Shown: in pieces, positions 27,831 through 64,000 of the stretch | Layout: each line of letters starts with the position of its first letter | Position numbering within the stretch: the stretch's first letter is position 1 | Source of the DNA: Antennarius striatus | Taxonomy: Eukaryota; Chordata; Actinopteri; Lophiiformes; Antennariidae | Reading direction: 5' to 3' | Assembly (NCBI RefSeq): GCF_040054535.1 | Contig: NC_090780.1 | Span: 12,242,501 to 12,306,500, forward strand | DNA length: 64,000 nucleotides | Notes under the pieces: generated by a model | Told to the model about the DNA's origin: nothing | Seen by the model: only the letters and a program-made list of their open reading frames with translations | The model's database searches: none | Translations under genes and position numbers: made by a program

Positions 27831-30800
27831 TTATTCACCAAAGATATAAACATTTCTATATCTATTTTTGCAATGTGGCTGACAAAATCTTTACAAAGTT
27901 AGCTTTTTATCTTCTGCTGACTGCTTCACATCATCTGTACAAAAATGAGGTGGCACTGGAGACTGGCACAAAGATAGGAAACGGTCGCGAGTAAACAACA
28001 ACCAGCAAAATGAAAAGCAAAAATACAGAGGAGACATTAACATTCTTTCTGTTTGATAAATAAAATTGGACATTGACATAGGGTAAATACCTTTTTTGTT
28101 CTGTTTTGTTATTTTCATGTAAATTGTCCAGGCAAGTTTCAAACACATTCAAGTCCTTTTATTTTAAAATCAATATTAATATCCAAATAAAGTCATTTAT
28201 AAATAAATGAAATTAACAACACAAATCTGAATTAAGTTCATTATAAAGGTGTCTCCCCTCAAACGCCACTGCCATGTTTGATTGATATACAGCTGAGATG
28301 TACAGAAGCAGTTCCAGAGCTTTTGATGTCAGTTTTTTCCAGGCAGTATGAAGCTCCTAACTCTGAACCTTTCTGTATTTTTTACTTGCCACAAAAGACC
28401 TAATTTTCAAACAATGATAGCTACTATAGGCTTCACTGAAGTCAAACTTTCAGCTTTGTGAGTTTACTCAAAGCATACAGCTGTGAGTCTTCCACATCTC
28501 CTCAAACATCCACAGAGGGAACCCCCGCTCCTCCCCACAGCACTGGATAGTTCGATGTGGACAGGAATGTAAAATATCCATCAGACTATATACACAAATC
28601 TGTCAAAATATCATGCAAATAAATACCAGTAATTTAAAATTGAATTTACAATACTGACCAAGAGTAATACATTATAGGCTATAAAGAGTTTCACAAAATG
28701 TCTTTCCTTCAGTGAATGACGGTGACTGAATAATGCAATGCAACCTAGGCTCGATACCACAGGTCGCAAAGTGAAACTTTTAAGATTCAGTTTTCAAGCA
28801 GTGTGTTTGCTGAGTTCTCCAAAAAGTTTTTCGCTTTAATCTACTCCTCCTGGTCCCCACCATGCTCGGGTACAGCAGAGATGCACAACAATAGATAATA
28901 TCCTACATAAACATTCACACTTTGCAGTCAGTCCAAATGAAAAAGTACAACAAGCTTTAAATACGGTATAATATAATATAAAGTGTGCAGATGGGACAAA
29001 GGAAATCTCTGGACATGGACAGTGACTGTGCTTTGAATCAAGGCGGAACCACAGTGTACAGAAACAACATGTAACCAAAGGGTGGCAGGGATCCTTCTCG
29101 GTGCTTCGATAGATGTCTGTCCATTCACAAGAGAACAGAGGAGGCCGGCTGCTCAACACACTTCTGATGTGCTCTATGTCAAGTGTCAAGTGTGCTGTAT
29201 TCTTTTCAAAAGTTTTTACAACTTTAAAAGGTAATATGTTTAAAGTTGCAATGCCTGAAATTCAAGTGTATCCTTCACGTGACCTGCATGAGTGCAACAA
29301 GGCATCGCAAGGGTGGAACACCAGGCAGATGAAGAAAAATATTCTTACAAATGTTTCTAAAAATATCAACTGTTAACCAAAGACACAAAAAGACTACAGA
29401 GAAAAATCACTGTCAAGACTTTTATCATGCATCAATCTCCACCCTGTACAACTTATTCATTTAAACAACTTGAAAAACCCTTCGGCTCTAAAATGTCTTT
29501 TGCTTATTGTTTGGCCTGCACCCTGCTCAACAGTGCATGTACAGAGTTTGGCACCAAAAGGCTGTTTTCACATTCATCTGCTTAAGAGTGACAGTTCCTC
29601 TATAGTCACTTTAAAACTGACTTTAATACGTATTTACATAAATTATTTTGTCACTACTGCCACGTAAGCCAATCACGGTTCAAGATGCAAGTTGTTTAAC
29701 GTGAACGTCTGAAACTTCTACTTAAAAATGAGAAAAAGTGTAAAGATGTACTTTTTAAGATTTTTGACAAAATAATTACATCTTTCTAGTAAATCCAATA
29801 ATCGCTTGTCTGGAGGTTAAATATTGCACAAAGTTTACCACATTAATTTGATGACGTATATTATAACTAAAACCATTAACCAACTTTTCTGTCTTCCTTA
29901 GTCAATCAATTCTAATCAAATTATAATTACGTTTTTCTTTCCTTTTGTGTTCATTATTAATAATCAACATAATTCGGAAGCATATGCAGATATTGTGACA
30001 GTTTTTATCACTCATTTAATTACACCTTTGACGTTGATGTAATTGTGTATTTCCCTTATGTGAAGCATTTTGTTTTTTGTATTGAGTTCATACAACAGAG
30101 TGTGATCCCTTACATAAAGCACCAGCCTTCATGAACATAAAAAAAAAATCAGACATCACTGTCATGATGAGGTACGTATGATAAAATGAAAATAGCTTTC
30201 TTGACTTTCAGCAAGGAGAATCTCAACAGATAGCAAAAAGCATCACATACTGATAACACCTAAAGCTGTTCAAGAAGCTACATTCCCCATAAAGAAGCTC
30301 ACACCAAGTGCATAAATTCAGATTTGACAAATAGTCAAGATACAAGGAAAAAAGACTGAGTAAACTTCCCCACGACCAAACATGATGTAAGTCTAGAAGA
30401 CACAAGCTTTGGCGATGTGTTGTGTTGTGCTATGAGACTACATAGATGCCACTGCATCTGAATCAGTCATCCTTACAATATTATACTGAGTGTAGAATGA
30501 AGATGAGGATTTTCACACCACTAGTTCAGTTATTTCAAGGACTCATGAAGCCTCACGGCTCACATTAAAGACTTTGTTCTGTTTTTGTGTCTTTACAGAA
30601 CCCTTAACAACTATTATCAGCTGGAAGCACTTCAAGATCTTACCAAGTCCTCATGGAAGCCTTTCCATAGACAAACCTTGACTAGGTGATTACATTTGTT
30701 AAATACATTTAATCAGTGATATTAGACTATTAGACTATTGAACAGACTATTAGACTATTGAACAGAGAGAGTCTGACTATTAGTCAGACTCTTTCTGTTC

Positions 30801-32379
30801 ACTAACATTTCCCATCATGATGACTTTTCTGTTTTCTTTTAGGTCAAAGTGTTCTAAGAACGTACCTGCGTGGGAATTATCAAACCTTCTCTTTTCTTTA
30901 AGACAGGTTATACTTGATGGTAGAGGGAAGATGTTTGGATTGTTGTGTATGATATAATTTATAGTGCTGGAATTGCCATGGCAATGGTCAGAGGGGAACA
31001 GAAAGACACTGATGTGTTTGTAATGTTAAGGCCCAGATCTACTGTCATGTAAACATGGCTGTTTTATGTATTCACTAGGGCTGAACATGAACTGACAAAG
31101 ATGATTCATTGTGAATTTGAACAAAGCAAATAAACAAACAGGAGAGAGAGGCTGACCTCTGATGCTCTTTCTGCAGCACATACTATTTTCTATGTTGTCA
31201 TGCTATAGAAAGTAGCTCAGTGTGTTGAGTACACAATCTAAACCTCCCAATGGAGTCAGTATCTCAAGCAGCTTTAAAGACAACTGACTAAAAGATGAAA
31301 GAACTAAAAGCTCCGGATACTGCATTTATTAAGTTGTTGCATCACTCCACTGTGTATTTTAATAGAAAATAACTTTAACCCAGGTACGACTGCTGGTACA
31401 GTGTTGTAATATATAACTAGGAGCCACTATGGAGTGATGATGTAAAAAGTAGGACCTCTTTTAGCCCCTCTGGTGTGCAGCACATGCAGGTGACACAACA
31501 CACAGTCCAACCAGTGGTTTGATATTATGTCACTGAGCACAATACACCAGAAAACACTGGGAACAGAATGTTATTGAGTCAACAAGATTATAAATAAAGC
31601 AGTTATTACATTTTCAAAATTTTTCTGCTACACTTTTTTACTTTTAACACCTTTAATATTATCAACACTTACACTGATTTGCCGAGGTAAACATGGTTCA
31701 CTTTTCAAAAGAACAAAATTAAAGGTTATAGTAACACTATAGAAAAGTTTTGTAATAGAAAATGGAAACTAGCTAATGTTAAATGTTTAAAATTGAAGCT
31801 TGATTAGCTCCAGTATTAAAATGAAGCTGATCTGTTGCTAAAGTATGTGATAATATAATATATGATATGAAGAAACTGACAGGATCTCTCCATCAAACGA
31901 GCATTTTTACATTTAAAAATGTAGTTACTCTGTTTACATCATTTGGTATTACAAGTCTAGTCAAGTAAAATGCAAAATAAAATAAAACAAAACAAAATCC
32001 AACTAAAGGTTCAGACCGACATCCTCACCACACAGCTGGTTTCCTATTGGTCAATAAAAGTGCGTGTCAGCTGCCTCCTTGACCTTTTGGTGAGTGTTTA
32101 CATAGTTTTACACCTTCAACATGCTTGCCCTACTTTAAGCTCATGCATGCTCAACACATTCTCTTCCTATATTTTGAACTTAAGCCTTAAAACATCAACA
32201 AATGCATAAGCAATAAGGCAAAATCACTTGAAGCTGATCCACACATTTTCATTCTACAGTGAAATACACCATGGGCTGTTGGTGGATCAATAAAACAGAA
32301 TTTTGCAGTTGTTGTTCGATTTTGACATTCAGTAGATCTGAGCCTTAACCCAAAGAGATGAAAGATATCAGTTATTATG
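27831..32379 (-). other. Presumed 3' untranslated / downstream region of cacna2d2
   Basis: On the minus strand this follows the TGA stop at 32380-32382. No further coding exon is needed, since the last exon ends the protein with a GPI-type tail. Several minus-strand AATAAA motifs exist (for example near 27828), so the true cleavage site cannot be chosen from sequence. Contains an inverted repeat at 30760-30800. No other gene seen. Confidence 0.4.
30760..30800. repeat. 19-bp inverted repeat with adjoining direct repeat
   Basis: Arms 30760-30778 and 30782-30800 pair at 18 of 19 positions with a 3-base loop. Just left of it, the unit TATTAGACTATTGAACAGAC is tandemly repeated (about 30729-30766). 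Confidence 0.85.
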
Positions 32380-61067
<28,688 letters not shown>

Positions 61068-61114
61068 CTGTGGATAGACATCACAGGCTGATTGTCACAC
61101 ACAGAAGCAAATAA

Positions 61115-61116
<2 letters not shown>

Positions 61117-61193
<77 letters not shown>

Positions 61194-61245
61194 CGTGTGC
61201 GTGTGTGTGTGCGTGAGTGTGGGTGTGCGCGTGCGCGCATGCATG
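61117..61245. repeat. (GT)n microsatellite with GC-rich end
   Basis: About 35 GT units followed by mixed GCGT units ending in GCGCGCATGCATG, a potential Z-DNA-forming tract 50 bp upstream (on the gene strand) of exon 60986-61067. Confidence 0.97.
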
Positions 61246-63661
61246 TTTGTGAGGTTCAAAGAAGTAAACAGTGATGATGCAACAGAAAAGGCAGATGTTA
61301 CCTGTAGCTTTATTTAATACAGAAAACACATTAATATCAAGATGACTGGCTGGCTTACTTCAGACACACGATAACTGAGTTAAAATTCAGACAGAGTCTC
61401 AAAATTAGAAAACACAAACCGGTTTCGACCCTCAAAGGGTCTTCTGCAGGAAGACTAGAAGTAGGTGTCTGAAACAGGTAAGATTCATATGCTATTAGAA
61501 ACATCTCCAGGTTGTGGCCTTCAATATATCAATATATTTTCAATTTTCAGCATTTACTCATTCAACACAATTTCCAATGAATGACAAAAGGAATAGAAAA
61601 GAAAATAATACAACATAGTGTGACAGATCATCTGATGTAACTGGAATTCATGGCATTGTTCCTAAAATGAAGCGTCTAGTGAGCCAGAGCAAACATCTGC
61701 TGTGTTCTGGGAGGTAAAATTTATGAAAACAGCAGCATTTCAGCCAACGAGGGGAACACTTGTTGTTTTACAGGCGAGTCATCATTTGTGTGTCCGCTGT
61801 CTGGTGATGAGCAGGTCATGTACAATCAAATGTACAAAGTGTTGGAGGTTTCAGGTCTTTCAGGTAACAAAGAACTGAAAGTCACTAAAAATCTCATAAA
61901 ATAGAGGGGAGCTACCAATTGAGGAGATACTTCTTTGTGGGTTCACAGACTGATAGTTTAGTCATACACACACAGTCATTACAAAACAGTTCAACTAGTT
62001 TTCATCACTGACTCCATTCAATGCATGTAATACCGTATTTCCTGTCTTATCTGTAACTTTTATTGTGGATCCAAAACAAACACTGAAATTAGTCTTGACA
62101 GCTGTGAGGTGCTTAAAAGTGTGTGTATGTATGTGTGTGTGTTCATTGTTTTAGTTCTGTTCTAAATTGAAGGTCTTTTTCTTTTTCTTATTGACACAGA
62201 GATTTTAATATGATATTTGAACTGTCACAGTTAAAGTCAATTTAAAAAAGTCAGTCAGTAGTTTTCATTCGAACTAAAAGTACCCATTGAAAGTCTCTCA
62301 GACACTACCTGGGTACTGTAGCTAAAACAACAGAGGTCTGCAGTTTTATCCACCCTTCTCCATTACCCTTCATTGATTTTGGTTGTGTTGTATCAATTCC
62401 TTTCTAATGTACTACACAATTACACTCACAAATCAATGTAATTTCCAATAAACAAAAGACAAATGCATGGTAGACAGTCCAACAAAAATCTGTGGCATTC
62501 ATAACCACTGCAGATCAATGGGGGACTGTTGACATCAAAACAGATGTTTATTTTATTAAGACTGAAATAGAAAATTCTTAAAGGAAGCTGGCAACATAAT
62601 GACTGAATACAGTCAGTATTGTCTGTTAAATATTCCAAGTTCAACACAGAAACCACCACTACCAGCACATGACGCTTCAGGCAGCTGATTCCCTCTAGCA
62701 CCACTCAGACATCAAGCTGGATGTTCATGTAGCTTCAATAAGGAGTGAATGGATCCAGAATCTATCAAATGGCTTTTTCTAGCACAAATGAAGAAGGAGG
62801 AAGAGAAGCATTTCTATCTCTAGGTCCAGTCATGTGGATATGTCTCCTAGGAGACATTCCTTTCTATCTCTCAGTTTGGTTGGATTTTAAAAAAACCCCA
62901 ACATGGTTTAGTTCAAGAAAAGATCGTTGACTAGGGAAAAAAAATATGTTAATCTAGGAATGTTATTTTAGCGTGTGTCATGGAACAAAATCTAAGAGAT
63001 GAGTAGTCTGTAGGAACTCAAACTGTTCTGAAAAGAAGAGAAGGCACTCGATTATACTAAGAGGAAGAAGAATGTTGAGAACTGTGCTACTACTGGTTAC
63101 CAAAGGGTTCATGGTCTACACTTGGGTCAGTTACCCATTCCCCAGCTGATGGTTCTGTCTCTAAATGATCACTAGACAAACACAGAATGATTATCCAGAT
63201 GGCAATGAGACAAACAGACCACAGGCCTGCATTGCAGTAAGTGTTAATGTGTTAAATTCTTTTGTTCCTCTGCAGAGAATTGTTGAGAGATTTAAAAATA
63301 CATTTAGTTAAGCATACTTTCACTGTTTTATGTATTCTGTTCACATTTTCAGGGATCCAGTGCATCTAGTATCAGGAGATTAATGGTACTTCAACAATAT
63401 TTCACTTTCATAAACTGAATCAGCAAAAGTCGTGACATTCTGAGAACACTAAATAATTAATTTCTTGTAATGTAACTCAGAAACACATCTTTCAAGCCTA
63501 GCAGTTCTGTTTGTAACACGGGCTAACTGTTTAAAGATTAAAAAAATTTAACCGAGTCTAAGATAACTTTGAAGAAATCAGTATTACATGATGTGGGACA
63601 CTTTCTCAGACTTTGGAAAGTCACATGTTGAATAGCAGTTATCAAAAGTTGAGTTGATCCA

Positions 63662-63782
63662 CTGTTTTGAAGAAGTCTCTTGGATGAAAGACGAAACGTC
63701 TTCAAGAACTTTCTTAACGTCCAGTGGATCAAATCAACAGCTTTTGGATAACCATGACCTGGATGACTGAGAACCTACACAG
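63662..63782 (+). mobile_element. Penelope-like element terminal fragment
   Basis: Matches, in opposite orientation, the terminal region of the 15080-15822 copy: GAAGAAGTCTCTTGGATGAA, CTTTCTTAACGTCCAGTGGA and CCATGACCTGGATGACTGAG. No coding part. Confidence 0.75.
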
Positions 63783-64000
63783 ACAGTTATCAAAAGCCAG
63801 TTCATTCAGGCTAAGAGGACTATAAATCAGAGCAGCAGCTCTACTAGTAAAATAACCTGCACTCATAGACAGCGCTACTGAATGCTAGAAACACCGAGCT
63901 TACTGTACTGACAGTGACACAGTGATGATGTAATCTTTATGACACATTTTATCGCGATAAGAACTGTAAGAGGATTTTTCATTAGTATAGCCTGAAAATT

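Larger units (their letters stand above)
61068..64000. other. First intron (or upstream region) of cacna2d2
   Basis: The first exon found begins mid-codon (phase 2) after an AG acceptor, so at least one upstream exon with the signal peptide must exist. I found no candidate ATG exon with a hydrophobic leader and GT donor in the right phase here; it is probably beyond the window. Contains the GT repeat and a Penelope terminal fragment. Confidence 0.6.

Noticed and set aside
28836..29189. 117-codon minus-strand open frame downstream of cacna2d2
   Set aside because: No conserved domain features or splice support; lies in the presumed 3' untranslated or downstream region.
61415..61455. 'aaccggtttcgaccctcaaa' followed by 'gggtcttctgcaggaag'
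   Set aside because: Resembles a dispersed retroelement terminal sequence, but too short to classify or bound.
63662..63782. Possible hammerhead ribozyme core (GGATGA...GAAAC) in the Penelope terminal fragment
   Set aside because: Penelope-like elements can carry hammerheads, but the invariant CUGAUGA start is not matched here (TTGGATGA), so I do not call it.

Overview
The window is vertebrate nuclear DNA, and almost certainly from a ray-finned (teleost) fish. The evidence is short GT-AG introns, a tandem array of sarcomeric myosin heavy chain genes, and typical teleost repeats: Tc1-like, hAT, Penelope-like, RTE- and L2/Rex1-type LINEs, tRNA-derived SINEs, and long (TG)n, (GATA)n and (TA)n tracts. 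It is mostly ordinary chromosome. I found no CRISPR array, operon, rRNA or tRNA gene, and no convincing new biological system.

Layout. 1-4418 (+): the 3' end of one fast skeletal myosin heavy chain gene, 12 exons coding the last 553 residues of the rod. 4503-11391: intergenic DNA with a perfect 25-bp hairpin, an internally deleted hAT element with its target-site duplication, and a (TG)n tract. About 11392-24182 (+): a complete second myosin heavy chain gene with TATA box, two non-coding leader exons, 39 coding exons that join in frame to 1937 residues plus stop, and a polyadenylation signal. 24183 to about 32379: AT-rich DNA with a large GATA/GGTA microsatellite and the presumed 3' untranslated region of the next gene. 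32380-61067 (-): 37 consecutive exons of an alpha2delta-2 voltage-gated calcium channel auxiliary subunit (cacna2d2), all joining in frame to 1050 residues plus stop. Only the signal-peptide exon(s) are missing; they should lie beyond the right edge or unrecognised in 61-64 kb. Its introns hold most of the mobile elements, including a nested LINE-in-LINE insertion.

Biology. The myosin genes are neighbouring tandem paralogues with patchy near-identity. One stretch includes a whole intron, which points to recent gene conversion. The calcium channel gene is tail-to-tail with the myosin array. Its product and myosin both act in excitation-contraction biology, but nothing here shows joint regulation. 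The most useful observations are the intron-spanning conversion tract, two GC-AG introns in cacna2d2, the intact gabapentinoid-type triple-arginine and MIDAS residues, a consensus CTCF motif, and datable transposon insertions.
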